Shown here piece after piece: positions 27,553 through 37,658 of a DNA stretch of 64,000 nt. The notes beneath the pieces are model-generated. The model ran no database searches and was not told the DNA's origin. It was given only the letters and a program-made list of their open reading frames with translations. Source of the stretch: Pseudacidovorax sp. (GTDB taxonomy: Bacteria > Pseudomonadota > Gammaproteobacteria > Burkholderiales > Burkholderiaceae_C); the NCBI RefSeq assembly GCF_017991995.1, contig NZ_JAGOPN010000015.1, positions 62,001 through 126,000 on the forward strand, given 5' to 3'. How positions within the stretch are numbered: the first letter of the stretch is position 1; every line of letters starts with the position of its first letter. The position numbers were made by a program, and so were the translations under genes.

Positions 27553-29075
27553 CCCCCACCCCCCAGAACCCCGTGCCCCACCGCGGCATGATCACCGTCT
27601 CGATCATGCTGGCGACGATCATGCAGGCACTGGACACCACCATCGCCAACGTCGCCCTGCCCCACATGCAGGGCAGCCTGCAGGCCTCGCAGGACCAGAT
27701 CACCTGGGTGCTGACCTCGTACATCGTCGCGGCAGCCATCACCCTGCCTCTGACCGGCTGGTTCTGCGGCCGGTGGGGCCGGCGGCGGGTCTTTCTGGTG
27801 TCGGTGGTGGGCTTCACGGTGGCGTCGGCGCTGTGCGGCATCGCGGGCTCGCTGGTCGAGATCGTCGGCGCGCGACTGCTTCAGGGCGTCTTCGGGGCGG
27901 CCCTGGTGCCGCTGTCGCAGGCCGTGCTGCTCGACATCAACCCGCGCGAGAAGGTGGGCCAGGCCATGGCCATCTGGGGCGCGGGCATCATGATCGGCCC
28001 CATCCTGGGCCCGCTGCTGGGCGGATGGCTGACGGATCAGCTGGACTGGCGCTGGGTGTTCTTCATCAACCTGCCGGTGGGCATCGTGGCCTTCTGGGGC
28101 ATCGCACGCTACCTGCCCGAGAGCCGTCCGAAGGCCGAGAAGCTCGACGTGTTCGGCTTCGCGACGCTCAGCCTGGGCATCGGCCTGCTGCAGCTCTTCC
28201 TGGACCGCGGCGAACAGCTGGACTGGTTCGACTCGTGGGAAATCCGTCTGGAGGCGATCGGCGCCGTGGTCGCCCTCGCCTTCTTCGCCGTCCACACCTG
28301 GACCGTGCAGGGCGTGAGCTTTCTCAACCGCGACCTGCTGAAGGACCGCAACTTCGTCACCGGCCAGTTCTTCGCGTTCGTCGTCGGCATCATCCTGTTC
28401 GCGACCACCTCGCTGCTGCCCAACTTCCTGCAGGGGCTGATGGGCTATCCGGTCGTCTATACCGGCGCGGTCACAGCGCCCCGCGGGGTGGGAACGATGA
28501 TCGCCATGATCGTGGTCGGGCGGTTGGTCCACCGGATCGACGTGCGCGCCATCATGGCCGCCGGCTTCGGCCTGACGGCCTTCTCGCTGTGGCAGATGAC
28601 GCGCTTCACGCCGGACATGGACAGCACGCTGATCGTCACCTCGGGCTTCATCCAGGGCCTTGGCATCGGCTTCACCTTCGTGCCGCTGTCGACGGCCACC
28701 TTTGCCACGCTGCCGGCGCGGCTGCGCAACCAGGGCACGCCGATCTTCAGCCTCCTGCGCAACATCGGCAGCAGCGTCGGCATTTCGGTGGTGCAGACGC
28801 TGCTCACAGAAGGCTCGGGCCGGGCGCATGCCAATCTGGCCGCGCTGGTGTCGCCGGGCAACCAGGGGCTGCTGGCGCTGCCCCCGGCCATGGACCTGGG
28901 CACCCAGACCGGCCTGGCCGTCCTGAACGCCGAGGTCACGCGTCAGGCGACCATGGTGGCCTACCTCGACGACTTCTGGATCATGATGGTGCTGACCGCG
29001 GTGACCATCCCGTTGCTCCTGCTCATCCGCAGGCCACCCAAGGCCGCGGGCGGCTCGGCCGAGATTCCGCACTGA
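27549..29075 (+). CDS. EmrB/QacA-type (DHA2) major facilitator efflux pump
   Basis: Proton-driven drug exporter of 508 residues with 14 predicted helices. Motifs: LDTTIANVALPHMQGSL (motif D1), WVLTSYIVAAAITLPLTGWFCGRWGRRRVF (motif A), GARLLQGVFGAALVPLSQA, and motif C GIMIGPILGPLLGGWL. Translationally coupled to marR. No EmrA membrane-fusion protein or outer-membrane channel gene lies nearby, although the sequence is EmrB-like, so partners, if any, must be elsewhere. The substrate is unknown. Confidence 0.93.
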   Translation: MTPTPQNPVPHRGMITVSIMLATIMQALDTTIANVALPHMQGSLQASQDQITWVLTSYIVAAAITLPLTGWFCGRWGRRRVFLVSVVGFTVASALCGIAGSLVEIVGARLLQGVFGAALVPLSQAVLLDINPREKVGQAMAIWGAGIMIGPILGPLLGGWLTDQLDWRWVFFINLPVGIVAFWGIARYLPESRPKAEKLDVFGFATLSLGIGLLQLFLDRGEQLDWFDSWEIRLEAIGAVVALAFFAVHTWTVQGVSFLNRDLLKDRNFVTGQFFAFVVGIILFATTSLLPNFLQGLMGYPVVYTGAVTAPRGVGTMIAMIVVGRLVHRIDVRAIMAAGFGLTAFSLWQMTRFTPDMDSTLIVTSGFIQGLGIGFTFVPLSTATFATLPARLRNQGTPIFSLLRNIGSSVGISVVQTLLTEGSGRAHANLAALVSPGNQGLLALPPAMDLGTQTGLAVLNAEVTRQATMVAYLDDFWIMMVLTAVTIPLLLLIRRPPKAAGGSAEIPH

Positions 29076-29094
29076 CCGTTCGGGACCGCAGCGC

Positions 29095-29682
29095 TCAGCC
29101 GAACTGCCCGAACGAGGTGCGCAGCCCCTGGTAGTCGGTAGGCCCACTGTTTTCCGGCGGATGGCCGTACAGCGCCAGCCAGCCGGCAATGCTGGGCAAG
29201 CGCTTCTCGAAGTAGCGATGCAACTGGTGCCAGTCGCCCTGCGGGGTGTGGCTGGCCACCATCTCCAGCCCTTCCACCGCCATGGCCCGCAGGCTGGTCA
29301 CCATGGCCAGGCCCGAGCCGTCGATCTGCTGCAGGCTCACTTCGCGGCCCTGTGCCAGCACCTCCTGCAGAACACGCCGATGCACGGCAAAGTCGGCCCA
29401 GGCGCGCTTGATGCAGGCGTCGCTGAGCTCACGGAACACCCAATGCATGTTGGCGGCAAAGAGCGTCGCCACCTGCTCCGCCTGGCGCGCGGCCTGCCGA
29501 CCCGCCACATACTGCAGGCGCAGCGCCAGACACAACGCCACCAGTACCGACGCCGCCTGGACCCACGCCGCCCATTCCCCGGAGGTTCGCGGCGGCGCGA
29601 TCCACAACGCCGCCGTCGCACCGGCCAGAAGGCCGCCGATCCCGACGCAAGGAAGCCAACGAAACGCTACACCGCTTTTCAT
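29095..29682 (-). CDS. Hypothetical membrane protein
   Basis: Protein of 195 residues with no recognised family. Two hydrophobic helices near the N-terminus (about 8-30 and 39-60) precede a soluble helical region rich in Arg, Ala and Gln with several Trp and His (NMHWVFRELSDACIKRAWADF, GDWHQLHRYFEKRLPSIAGWLALYG). It could be a small inner-membrane protein with a cytoplasmic domain. ATG at 29682 has AGGA about 9 bases upstream; a longer frame to 29757 is less likely. It converges with the efflux gene (19-bp gap). Confidence 0.6.
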   Translation of the reverse strand: MKSGVAFRWLPCVGIGGLLAGATAALWIAPPRTSGEWAAWVQAASVLVALCLALRLQYVAGRQAARQAEQVATLFAANMHWVFRELSDACIKRAWADFAVHRRVLQEVLAQGREVSLQQIDGSGLAMVTSLRAMAVEGLEMVASHTPQGDWHQLHRYFEKRLPSIAGWLALYGHPPENSGPTDYQGLRTSFGQFG

Positions 29683-29897
29683 GCCGCCAATCCTAGGCGC
29701 CGAAGTCACTTCAAAGGTAGCGAAAACTTCACAATTAGAAACACGTTTCGCAACCAAACTGCAGTTATTAACAAATCCGGGCGTCCCGCAAGGGCCGATT
29801 CCTACAGGACGACGGGATGGGGCTCCCTACGTTCACAACTCCAGCCGACCTGCCACACCTTCCGGTGCCGGGCCGGCGCACGACCTCTGGAGACCCC

Positions 29898-30302
29898 ATG
29901 AAGCCTTTCGCCCTGACCCCGGACATGCTGTCGACCCTCGGCAAGACCTTCTATCCGACCGGGCACGCACTGCTGATGTTCCGGGATGCCGAGGCGGCAC
30001 GGGCTGCGGCAGAGGCCCTCGCCCAGGGCGGCGTGACCAGCGACGACATCGCATTCGTTCCTGCCGAGGCCATCACTGGACCGATCGGCGCCACGGCATC
30101 GGACGCCGACGATCCGCTGCCCTCCCCCGGCACCGAAGGCGCGACCGTTCGCGCCTACGTGCGCCTGGCCCGCGAGGGCCATGCCGGCCTGCTGGTGCGC
30201 ACCGAGGACGACGAGGACGCCGAGCGGATCCGCAGCCTGCTGCGCGAGAACCCCTTCGTGATGGGACAGCGTTACCGCGCGTTGGTCATCGAGGACCTAT
30301 GA
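29898..30302 (+). CDS. Conserved hypothetical protein, GSP17M-like fold suspected
   Basis: Soluble protein of 134 residues. The pattern FYPTGHALLMFRDAEAARAAAEALAQGGVTSDDIAFV followed by a second half LAREGHAGLLVRTEDDEDAERIRSLLRENPFVMGQRYRALVIEDL suggests two alpha/beta half-repeats, similar to the general-stress-protein 17M group. I do not recognise a named function. ATG at 29898 has GGAG 6 bases upstream; an extended frame from 29817 is rejected for that reason. Its last 6 bp overlap the stop of the antiporter gene on the other strand. Confidence 0.7.
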   Translation: MKPFALTPDMLSTLGKTFYPTGHALLMFRDAEAARAAAEALAQGGVTSDDIAFVPAEAITGPIGATASDADDPLPSPGTEGATVRAYVRLAREGHAGLLVRTEDDEDAERIRSLLRENPFVMGQRYRALVIEDL

Positions 30303-32015
30303 CGCTGCCGCCGGCACCGGTGGCAGCGCCCGGCTGAGTACGTCGCTCGCCATGGCCTGGGCGAGTTCATGCTCTCCCAGATAGACCGTCGCCGCCAGTT
30401 CCTGCCGCAGCAGTTGCGCCTCGTCCTCGTTGTGGCTGCGCAGGACGACCTCCACTTCGGGATTGAGCGCGCGGGCCGTGTCGATCATCTGACGCACGTT
30501 CAGTGGATCGGCGATGGCCACCACCAACACCCGCGCCCGCGCGATGTGGGCCTGGATGAGCACGGACGGCTCCGCCGCATCGCCCCAGACCGCCGCACCG
30601 CCTTCCTCGCGCAGCCGCTCGATCAGCTCGCGGTTCTGGTCCGCCACCACGAAGGGGATGTCGTGGGCGCGAAGCTGCGCCGCAATGCGCCGGCCAACGC
30701 GGCCATAGCCCACCAGCACCACCTGCCGTGAAAGGTAGCGCGCCGCCGTGGTCGCAGGCAGTTCCGCCAGCGGGTCGTCGCGCGCCTCCAGCCGCCGGGC
30801 CAGCGAGGAATGCAGCCGCAACCAGTTCAGGATCGGCTGGATCGCGCTGAACCACAGCGGATTGGTCGCGATGGACACCAGCGCTCCGGCCAGCACCAAG
30901 CTCTGCGCCTCCGGCGGCAGCAGTTCCATGCGCAGGCCCAGCGCCAGCAGGATGAAGGAGAACTCACCGATCTGCGCCAGGCTGGCACTCACCGTCAGCG
31001 CGGTCGCCAGCGGATAGCGGAAGGCGAGCACGAGCAGGCAGGCCGCCACCGACTTGCCCACCACGATCACCAGCACGACGGCCAGCACCTGCAGCGGACG
31101 GCTGAGCAGGACGCCGGGATCGAACAGCATGCCCACCGACACGAAGAACAGCACGGCGAAGGCATCGCGCAGCGGCAGCGACTCCTCCGCCGCCCGGTGG
31201 CTGAACTCGGACTCGCGCATCACCATGCCGGCAAAAAAAGCGCCCAGCGCAAAGGAGACGCCGAACAAGGAAGCCGACGCAAACGCGATGCTCACCGCCG
31301 CCGCCACCACGCACAACGTGAACAGCTCGCGCGAGCCGGTGCGCGTGACCTGCCACAACAGCCAGGGAAAGACGCGGCGGCCCACGATCAGCATCAGTGC
31401 GACGAAGCCACCGACCTGCAGCAGCGTGACGCCCAGCGTGCGGGCCAGCGACGCCATGGAGCCATCGCTGCCCTCCTCGGCACGGCCACCCAGCACCTGC
31501 GCCAGCGGTGGCAGCAGCACCAGCACCAGCACCATCGCCAGGTCCTCCACCACCAGCCAGCCGACGGCGATGCGGCCGGTGTGGGTGTCCAGGATGCCCA
31601 GGCTTTCGAGCGCCCGCAGCAGCACCACCGTGCTGGCCACCGACAGCGCCAGCCCGAAGACCAGTGCCGCCCCGAGGCTCCAGCCCCACCACAGCGCCAG
31701 AAGCCCACCCATGCAGGTGGCGGCCACGATCTGCACCAGCGCGCCCGGCAGCGCGATGCGCCGCACCTGCAGCAGGTCGTCCAGCGAGAAATGCAGGCCC
31801 ACCCCGAACATCAACAGCATCACGCCGATCTCGGCCAGTTGCGAGGCGATGTCGGCATCGGCCACGAAGCCGGGGGTGAAGGGCCCGATGATCACGCCGG
31901 CGAGCAGGTAACCCACCAGCGCCGGCAACCTCAGACGGGCGGCGATGAATCCGAGGGCGAGTGCCAGCCCCAGGGCGGCTGCGATCGTGCTGATGAGGGA
32001 GGCGCCATGGTGCAT
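30297..32015 (-). CDS. ybaL: Kef/YbaL-type cation:proton antiporter with RCK domain
   Basis: CPA2 antiporter of 572 residues. About twelve membrane helices (1-about 395) include the ion-site region VGWLVVEDLAMVL and GVSFALGAFFAGMVM; a TrkA-N/RCK nucleotide-binding domain (about 415-555) follows with QVVLVGYGRVGRRIAAQLRAHDIPFVVAD. This arrangement matches YbaL/RosB and KefB/C. Glutathione-gated Kef proteins usually have an accessory flavoprotein gene beside them; none is here, so YbaL/RosB is the better label. ATG at 32015 fits the family N-terminus. Inferred role: K+ or Na+ efflux and pH or electrophile stress. Confidence 0.9.
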   Translation of the reverse strand: MHHGASLISTIAAALGLALALGFIAARLRLPALVGYLLAGVIIGPFTPGFVADADIASQLAEIGVMLLMFGVGLHFSLDDLLQVRRIALPGALVQIVAATCMGGLLALWWGWSLGAALVFGLALSVASTVVLLRALESLGILDTHTGRIAVGWLVVEDLAMVLVLVLLPPLAQVLGGRAEEGSDGSMASLARTLGVTLLQVGGFVALMLIVGRRVFPWLLWQVTRTGSRELFTLCVVAAAVSIAFASASLFGVSFALGAFFAGMVMRESEFSHRAAEESLPLRDAFAVLFFVSVGMLFDPGVLLSRPLQVLAVVLVIVVGKSVAACLLVLAFRYPLATALTVSASLAQIGEFSFILLALGLRMELLPPEAQSLVLAGALVSIATNPLWFSAIQPILNWLRLHSSLARRLEARDDPLAELPATTAARYLSRQVVLVGYGRVGRRIAAQLRAHDIPFVVADQNRELIERLREEGGAAVWGDAAEPSVLIQAHIARARVLVVAIADPLNVRQMIDTARALNPEVEVVLRSHNEDEAQLLRQELAATVYLGEHELAQAMASDVLSRALPPVPAAAS

Positions 32016-32081
32016 CGACCCATTTTGCAGGACGCCGCCGGGCGCACCGCGACGCCGGGCTTTGCCTGGCCCCGGAAGCGC

Positions 32082-32104
32082 GAAGCCCGCGCAAGGCGGG
32101 CTTC
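32082..32104. repeat. Stem-loop between phaB and the antiporter gene
   Basis: Perfect 9-bp arms GAAGCCCGC (32082-32090) and GCGGGCTTC (32096-32104) with a 5-nt loop, 45 bp past the phaB stop on the minus strand. No T-run follows, so termination is possible but unproven. Confidence 0.45.
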
Positions 32105-32148
32105 GACGTGCCCCGGCGGCGCCGGGGCGGATGGGCACACGGCCCTGC

Positions 32149-32886
32149 TCAGTGCATGTGCAGGCCGCCGTTGACCGGGAAGTCGGCGCCCGTCGAATAG
32201 CCGCCTTCGCTGGAGGCCAGCCAGGAGATGATCGAGGCGATCTCGCTCGGCTCGCCCAGGCGCTTGACCGGGATGGTGCCGACGATCTTGTCCAGCACTT
32301 CCTGACGGATGGCCTTGACCATGTCGGTGCCGATGTAGCCCGGGCTCACGGTGTTGACCGTCACGCCCTTGGTGGCAAGTTCCTGCGCCAGCGCCATCGT
32401 GAAGCCGTGCATGCCGGCCTTGGCGGCCGAGTAGTTGGTCTGCCCGGCCTGGCCCTTGGCGCCGTTGACCGAGCTGATGTTGATGATGCGGCCCCAGCCC
32501 TTCTCGACCATGTCGCCCACCACCTGCTTGGTGACGTTGAACATGCTGTTGAGGTTGGTCTCGATGACGGCATTCCAGTCGTCGGGCGTCATCTTCACGA
32601 ACATGCGGTCGCGGGTGATGCCGGCGTTGTTGACCAGCACATCGATGCTGCCATGCTCGGCCTTGGCCTTGGAGAACGCCTCCACCGTCGACTCCCAGTT
32701 GCCGACGTTGCCGACGGAAGCGTGGAACTCGAAGCCTTCTTCCTTCTGCTCCGCAAGCCACTTGCTGAAATCGCGGGTCGGCCCGCAACCGGCGATCACC
32801 GTGAATCCATCCTGATGCAGGCGGCGGCAGATTGCGGTTCCGATGCCTCCCATGCCTCCGGTGACGTAAGCGACTTTCTTGCTCAT
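32149..32886 (-). CDS. phaB: Acetoacetyl-CoA reductase
   Basis: NADPH-dependent short-chain dehydrogenase making (R)-3-hydroxybutyryl-CoA for PHB synthesis. It has 245 residues. Cofactor motif VTGGMGGIG, structural NNAG, catalytic Ser-Tyr-Lys in ISSVNGAKGQAGQTNYSAAKAG, and PhaB-specific segments such as TNLNSMFNVTKQVVGDM and FPVNGGLHMH at the end. ATG at 32886 has AAGGAA upstream; an in-frame extension to 32934 is not needed. phaC and phaA are not adjacent, so PHB genes are scattered here; the depolymerase is about 17 kb away. Confidence 0.95.
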   Translation of the reverse strand: MSKKVAYVTGGMGGIGTAICRRLHQDGFTVIAGCGPTRDFSKWLAEQKEEGFEFHASVGNVGNWESTVEAFSKAKAEHGSIDVLVNNAGITRDRMFVKMTPDDWNAVIETNLNSMFNVTKQVVGDMVEKGWGRIINISSVNGAKGQAGQTNYSAAKAGMHGFTMALAQELATKGVTVNTVSPGYIGTDMVKAIRQEVLDKIVGTIPVKRLGEPSEIASIISWLASSEGGYSTGADFPVNGGLHMH

Positions 32887-33043
32887 TCCTGTGCTTTCCT
32901 TGGGTTGATCCGGCTTCCTTGCCGGCTTGGTCACTTTAGCGACATTTCTCCAGGTTTCAGTGGCATGGCCCCTCTAAAGAGATGAGGACAAACCGCAGGT
33001 CCAACCCAGGCAAGCAACGGCGTGCACACCCTCCGTGCATGCA

Positions 33044-33081
33044 AAAGCCCCGCCGGGCACATCGTGCACCACGGCGGGGCC
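33044..33081 (-). terminator. Rho-independent terminator of the sulfate/dsbB operon
   Basis: Read on the minus strand, arms GCCCCGCC (33081-33074) and GGCGGGGC (33055-33048) form a strong hairpin followed by TTTT (33047-33044). It lies 36 bp after the dsbB stop. Confidence 0.85.
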
Positions 33082-33116
33082 TTGGCGAGAGACAGGACGA
33101 TGTCTGGGCGCGCCGG

Positions 33117-33617
33117 TCAGCGGCGGCGCTGACGCTGGAAGAGCAGCGCCAGAAACACCAGCCCGAAGGCGACGAAGCACAGGAAGGACCAGTTGGCGAT
33201 CGACAGGCCCAGGAAGGTCCAGTCGATCTGCGAGCAGTCGCCGCTGCCGCGGAAGATCATGGGCACGACGCGCTGCAGCGGGAAGGTCTCGATCATTCCG
33301 TAGATGTCGCGGCCGCAGCTCGCGAATTCCGGCGGATGCCATTGCAGCCAGCTCTGGCGCGCCGCCGTGAAGGCGCCGCCTGCCGCGAACGCCAGGGCCA
33401 CGAAGCCCCAGAACTTGCGCAATCCACTGCCGCCGGTGGCGGCCGCCAGGGCGCTGAATACCGCCACCAGGATCAGCGCATAGCGCTGGACGATGCACAT
33501 GGGACAGGGCTCGAGCCCCACCACATGCTGCAGGTACATCCCAAATGCCAGCATGGCCACGCAGGCCGCGGCGATGAGCCCGTGAATGCGCCGGGGCGCG
33601 TCGAAGAGTTGGTTCAA
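33117..33617 (-). CDS. dsbB: Disulfide bond formation protein B
   Basis: Inner-membrane quinone reductase that reoxidises DsbA. It has 166 residues and four helices. The first cysteine pair is CPMC (Cys38, Cys41); the second pair is in ASCGRD and GSGDCSQ. The start is TTG at 33617: it overlaps the cysA stop (TTGA) and has AAGGA seven bases upstream, and no ATG precedes the first helix. It is the last gene of the sulfate operon, directly before a terminator. Its membership there is unusual, since DsbB is generally monocistronic or paired with thiol genes. Confidence 0.95.
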   Translation of the reverse strand: MNQLFDAPRRIHGLIAAACVAMLAFGMYLQHVVGLEPCPMCIVQRYALILVAVFSALAAATGGSGLRKFWGFVALAFAAGGAFTAARQSWLQWHPPEFASCGRDIYGMIETFPLQRVVPMIFRGSGDCSQIDWTFLGLSIANWSFLCFVAFGLVFLALLFQRQRRR

Positions 33618-34720
33618 ATCCCTGATCCTTGGTCAACGAAGACGCGGGCCCGGCGCGGGCTCGCGACCACCGTGTCGCCCTCGCGCAGACCCAACTCGCG
33701 GAACTGCTGGGCAGGAATCTGCACCTCGATCACGGTTCCACCTCCGGGATTATCCGGATTCGTTTCCACCGGTTCGAGTTCCATCCGCGCGATCGGACCG
33801 ACCACGATGGCACGGGTGAGGCGCGCGACGATGCCGTGCGCCTGCGACTGGCCGCCCGCGTAGGGCGCGATGTCGAAGTCGTGCGGACGCACATAGGCCA
33901 GCGCCTTGGCGTCCTGAACACGGTCTGCCTCCGTCGCAGCAAAGCGCATGCCCTGCTGCAGCTCGACCTCGCCCTCGTGGGCCCGGCCGTGGAACAGGTT
34001 CACGTCGCCCAGGAAGCCGTAGACGAAGGGGCTGGCCGGATGGTCCCAGACCTCCTGCGGCGAGCCGACCTGCTCGATGTGGCCACTGTTCATCAGCACC
34101 ACGCGGTCGGCCACCTCCAGCGCCTCTTCCTGGTCGTGCGTCACAAAGATGGAGGTGACATGCAGCTCGTCGTGCAGCCGGCGCAGCCAGCGGCGAAGTT
34201 CCTTGCGCACCTTGGCATCCAGCGCGCCGAAGGGCTCGTCCAGCAGCAGCACCTTGGGCTCCACCGCCAGCGCACGCGCCAGGGCGATGCGCTGGCGCTG
34301 GCCGCCCGACAGCTGGGCCGGGTAGCGGTCGGCCAGCCAGTCCAGTTGCACCAGCTTGAGCAGGTCCAGCACCTTGGCCTTGATCTGCGCCTCGCTGGGC
34401 CGATCCCGGCGGGGGCGGATGCGCAGGCCGAAGGCGACGTTGTCGAACACCGTCATGTGGCGGAACAGCGCGTAGTGCTGGAAAACGAAGCCCACCTGCC
34501 GCTCGCGCACGTGCACGTCGGTGGTGTCCTCGCCGCTGAACAGGATGCTGCCTGTGTCGGCGGTTTCCAGGCCCGCGATGATGCGCAGCAGCGTGGTCTT
34601 GCCGCAGCCCGAGGGGCCCAGCAGCGCGAACAGCTCGCCCGAATCGATGTTCAGGCTGACGTCGCGCAGCGCATGGAAGTCGCCGAAGCGCTTGCTGACG
34701 TTGCGGATTTCGATGCTCAT
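33614..34720 (-). CDS. cysA: Sulfate/thiosulfate ABC transporter ATP-binding protein
   Basis: ATPase energising sulfate uptake. It has 368 residues. Walker [11 protein letters not shown]-loop [14 protein letters not shown], signature [15 protein letters not shown], Walker [14 protein letters not shown]-loop FVTHDQEEA. The C-terminal about 120 residues form the TOBE-like regulatory domain ([13 protein letters not shown]). The N-terminus [15 protein letters not shown] is the standard CysA start. Lies between cysW and dsbB, overlapping the latter by 4 bp. Confidence 0.96.
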   Translation of the reverse strand: MSIEIRNVSKRFGDFHALRDVSLNIDSGELFALLGPSGCGKTTLLRIIAGLETADTGSILFSGEDTTDVHVRERQVGFVFQHYALFRHMTVFDNVAFGLRIRPRRDRPSEAQIKAKVLDLLKLVQLDWLADRYPAQLSGGQRQRIALARALAVEPKVLLLDEPFGALDAKVRKELRRWLRRLHDELHVTSIFVTHDQEEALEVADRVVLMNSGHIEQVGSPQEVWDHPASPFVYGFLGDVNLFHGRAHEGEVELQQGMRFAATEADRVQDAKALAYVRPHDFDIAPYAGGQSQAHGIVARLTRAIVVGPIARMELEPVETNPDNPGGGTVIEVQIPAQQFRELGLREGDTVVASPRRARVFVDQGSGI

Positions 34721-34788
34721 GGTTTGGCTAACTCTTGTTCTGTTCGGGCGCCCGCCACGCGGGCGGCGGGCCACTCTGGAAGGCGGAC

Positions 34789-35694
34789 TCAGGCGGTGGG
34801 CGCCGGCCGCTCGGGTGGCAGTTCGGCCAGGGCCTTCATCTCCCGCTCGTGGCGCCACTCGGCCACCGTCTTGATCACCAGCGTGACCAGGGCCAGCACC
34901 GCCAGCAGCGAGGCCACGGCGAAGGCGGCGACGGACTGGTACTCGTTGTAGAGCACCTCCACGTGCAGCGGCATGGTGTTGGTCTGGCCGCGGATGTGGC
35001 CCGAGACCACCGACACCGCACCGAACTCGCCCATGGCGCGCGCGTTGCACAGGATCACGCCGTACAGCAGGCCCCACTTGATGTTGGGCAGCGTCACGTG
35101 CCAGAAGGTCTGCCAGCCGCTCGCGCCCAGCACGATGGCGGCCTGCTCCTCCTCGGTGCCCTGCGCCTGCATCAGCGGGATCAGCTCCCGCGCAATGAAC
35201 GGAAAGGTCACGAACACGGTCGCCAGCACGATGCCGGGCACGGCGAAGATGATCTTGATGTTGTGCTCGGACAGCCACGGCCCCAGCCAGCCCTGCGCGC
35301 CGAACACCAGCACGTAGATCAGGCCGGCGACGACGGGCGAGACGGCAAAGGGCAGGTCCACCAGCGTCGTGAGGAAGGCCTTGCCCTTGAACTCGTACTT
35401 GGCGATGGCCCAGGCCGCCGCCACGCCGAACACCAGGTTCAGCGGCACCGAGACGGCCGCCACGATCAGCGTCAGCTCGATGGCGGACCAGGCATCCGGC
35501 TCCTTCAGCGCTTCCACATAGGCACCCCAACCCTTGCGCAGCGCCTCGGTGGCGACGGCAGCCAGCGGCAGCACCAGGAAGAAGAACATGAAGACCAGCG
35601 CCAGGCCGATCAGCGTCCAGCGCACGGCGGGGGACTCGGTGGTCCCCGCGCGCTCCCGGCCGCTGCCGGCGCGCATTCCGGTCGCACCACTCAT
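34789..35694 (-). CDS. cysW: Sulfate ABC transporter permease CysW
   Basis: Second membrane subunit of the sulfate importer, 301 residues, six helices. The permease EAA-type loop is [33 protein letters not shown]. The N-terminal 25 residues are a variable cytoplasmic segment. CysW rather than CysT is assigned from [33 protein letters not shown] and the closing [22 protein letters not shown] block. Follows cysT by 61 bp and precedes cysA by 68 bp. Confidence 0.96.
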   Translation of the reverse strand: MSGATGMRAGSGRERAGTTESPAVRWTLIGLALVFMFFFLVLPLAAVATEALRKGWGAYVEALKEPDAWSAIELTLIVAAVSVPLNLVFGVAAAWAIAKYEFKGKAFLTTLVDLPFAVSPVVAGLIYVLVFGAQGWLGPWLSEHNIKIIFAVPGIVLATVFVTFPFIARELIPLMQAQGTEEEQAAIVLGASGWQTFWHVTLPNIKWGLLYGVILCNARAMGEFGAVSVVSGHIRGQTNTMPLHVEVLYNEYQSVAAFAVASLLAVLALVTLVIKTVAEWRHEREMKALAELPPERPAPTA

Positions 35695-35755
35695 TTGAAT
35701 GCCTCCGCGCTGCGCGCTACGGCGCGAGCGCCCTTCGGGGCGGCCGTGCGGGTGC

Positions 35756-36643
35756 TCATGCCGACACCCCCCGCTTGCGCTGCCAGGCCTGCAGCGCGTT
35801 GATGACCAGCAGCATCAGGAAGGAGAAGACCAGCATCACCAGCGCCACGGCGGTGGCACCCTGGTAGTCGTACTGCTCCAGCTTGCCGATGATGATGAGC
35901 GGCGTGATCTCGGAAATCATGGGCATGTTGCCGGCGATGAAGATGACGGAGCCGTACTCGCCGATGGCGCGGGCGAAGGCCATGGCGAAGCCGGTGAGCA
36001 GCGCCGGCGTGATCGAGGGCAGGATCACCAGCCGGAAGGTCTGCCAGCGCGTGGCGCCGAGCGAGGTGGCGGCTTCTTCCAGCTCCTTCTCGGTGTCTTC
36101 CAGCACCGGCTGAACCGTGCGCACCACGAAGGGCAGGCCGATGAAGATCAGCGCGATCACCACGCCGGCCGGCGTGAAGGCGAGCTTGATGCCCAGTGGC
36201 TCCAGGTACTGGCCGATCCAGCCGTTGCCGGCCAGCAGCGCGGTGAGCGAAATGCCGGCGACGGCGGTGGGCAGCGCGAACGGCAGGTCCACCAGCGCGT
36301 CGACGAGCTTCTTGCCCGGAAACTTGTAGCGCACGAGCACCCAGGCCACCAGCAGGCCGGCGAAGAGGTTGACCAGCGCGGCCAGGAAGGAGGCGCCGAA
36401 GGTGAGCCGGTACGAAGCCAGCACCCGCGGCGCCGTGACGGCCACCCAGAACTGATCCCAGCTCATGGTGAAGGTCTTGAAGACCAGCGTGCTGAGCGGA
36501 ATCAGCACGATCAGGCACAGATAGAAGATCGTGTACCCGAGCGTCAGGTGAAAGCCCGGCAGCACCCGCTTGGCACCGCCGGCCCTTGAACGTGAAACCG
36601 GCGCTGCCGGGGTCGGCAGCGCCGGTGAGGTCACACCAGCCAT
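35756..36643 (-). CDS. cysT: Sulfate ABC transporter permease CysT
   Basis: First membrane subunit (CysT/CysU) of the sulfate importer, 295 residues. Markers: [44 protein letters not shown], and the coupling loop [49 protein letters not shown] at 36643 lies 4 bp after the sbp stop; a longer frame (to 36778) runs into sbp and is rejected. Confidence 0.96.
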   Translation of the reverse strand: MAGVTSPALPTPAAPVSRSRAGGAKRVLPGFHLTLGYTIFYLCLIVLIPLSTLVFKTFTMSWDQFWVAVTAPRVLASYRLTFGASFLAALVNLFAGLLVAWVLVRYKFPGKKLVDALVDLPFALPTAVAGISLTALLAGNGWIGQYLEPLGIKLAFTPAGVVIALIFIGLPFVVRTVQPVLEDTEKELEEAATSLGATRWQTFRLVILPSITPALLTGFAMAFARAIGEYGSVIFIAGNMPMISEITPLIIIGKLEQYDYQGATAVALVMLVFSFLMLLVINALQAWQRKRGVSA

Positions 36644-36647
36644 GGAG

Positions 36648-37658
36648 TCAGCGCGCGCCGGGGGTGTAGAGCTTGTCGAACTGGCCGCCGTCGTTGAAGT
36701 GCACCTTCTGCGCTTCACCCAGGCTGCCGAAGAGCTCCTGCACCGTGAACAGCTGCAGCGGCTTGAAGGTGTCGGCATGCTTCTTCAGCACGGCCGGCGA
36801 GCGCGGGCGCAGCGCATGCTTGGCGGCAATTTCCTGCGCCTCGTCCGAGTACAGGTAGTTCAGGTAGGCCTTGGCCAGTTCGCCGGTGCCCTTCTTGGCG
36901 ACCGTGCGCTCGACCACCGCCACCGGGTTCTCGGCCAGGATGCTGATGCTCGGGTAGACGGCATCGACCTTGCCGGTGCCGAAGTCGCGGTCGATGGAGA
37001 CCACCTCGGACTCGAAGGTGATCAGCACGTCGCCGATGCTGCGTTGCAGGAAGGCCGTGGTGGCATCGCGGCCGCCGCGGGCCAGCACCGGCACGTTCTT
37101 GAACAGCTTGCCGACGAATTCGGCGGCCAGGGCGTCGGTGCCGCCCTTCTTTTTCACGTAGCCCCAGGCGGCCAGATAGGCATAGCGGCCATTGCCGCCC
37201 GTCTTGGGGTTGACGACCACGACCTGCACGCCGGGCTTGATCAGGTCGTCCCAATCCTTGATGCCCTTGGGGTTGCCGTTGCGCACCAGGAACAGCATGG
37301 TCGAGGTGGTGGGCGAGGCGTTGTCGGGGAACTTCTTGGTCCAGTCCTTGGCCACGACGCCCCTGTCGGCCAGGAAGTCGATGTCCGTGCTGGTGTTCAT
37401 CGTCACCACGTCGGCGTCGAGCCCGTCGGCCACCGAGCGGGCCTGGGCGCTGGAGCCGCCGTGCGATTGGTCGATCTTCACGTCCTTGCCCGTGGTCTTC
37501 TTGTAGTGCGCGACGAAGGCAGCGTTGTAGTCCTTGTAGAACTCGCGGGCCACGTCGTACGACGCGTTCAGCAGCTGGTTCTGGGCGAAGGCATTGCCGG
37601 CGAAGGCCGAAGCGGCCACCGTCAGGGCCGCGGCGAAGGTCTTGATCTTGGAATTCAT
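36648..37658 (-). CDS. sbp: Periplasmic sulfate-binding protein
   Basis: Solute-binding protein delivering sulfate to CysTWA. It has 336 residues, with a signal peptide ending NAFAQ (about residue 26). Family blocks: [44 protein letters not shown] (sulfate-binding loop), [40 protein letters not shown]. Its ATG overlaps the stop of the upstream hydrolase gene (ATGA), so the two are translationally coupled; no separate ribosome site is visible. A second homolog lies at 45924-46943. Confidence 0.97.
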   Translation of the reverse strand: MNSKIKTFAAALTVAASAFAGNAFAQNQLLNASYDVAREFYKDYNAAFVAHYKKTTGKDVKIDQSHGGSSAQARSVADGLDADVVTMNTSTDIDFLADRGVVAKDWTKKFPDNASPTTSTMLFLVRNGNPKGIKDWDDLIKPGVQVVVVNPKTGGNGRYAYLAAWGYVKKKGGTDALAAEFVGKLFKNVPVLARGGRDATTAFLQRSIGDVLITFESEVVSIDRDFGTGKVDAVYPSISILAENPVAVVERTVAKKGTGELAKAYLNYLYSDEAQEIAAKHALRPRSPAVLKKHADTFKPLQLFTVQELFGSLGEAQKVHFNDGGQFDKLYTPGAR

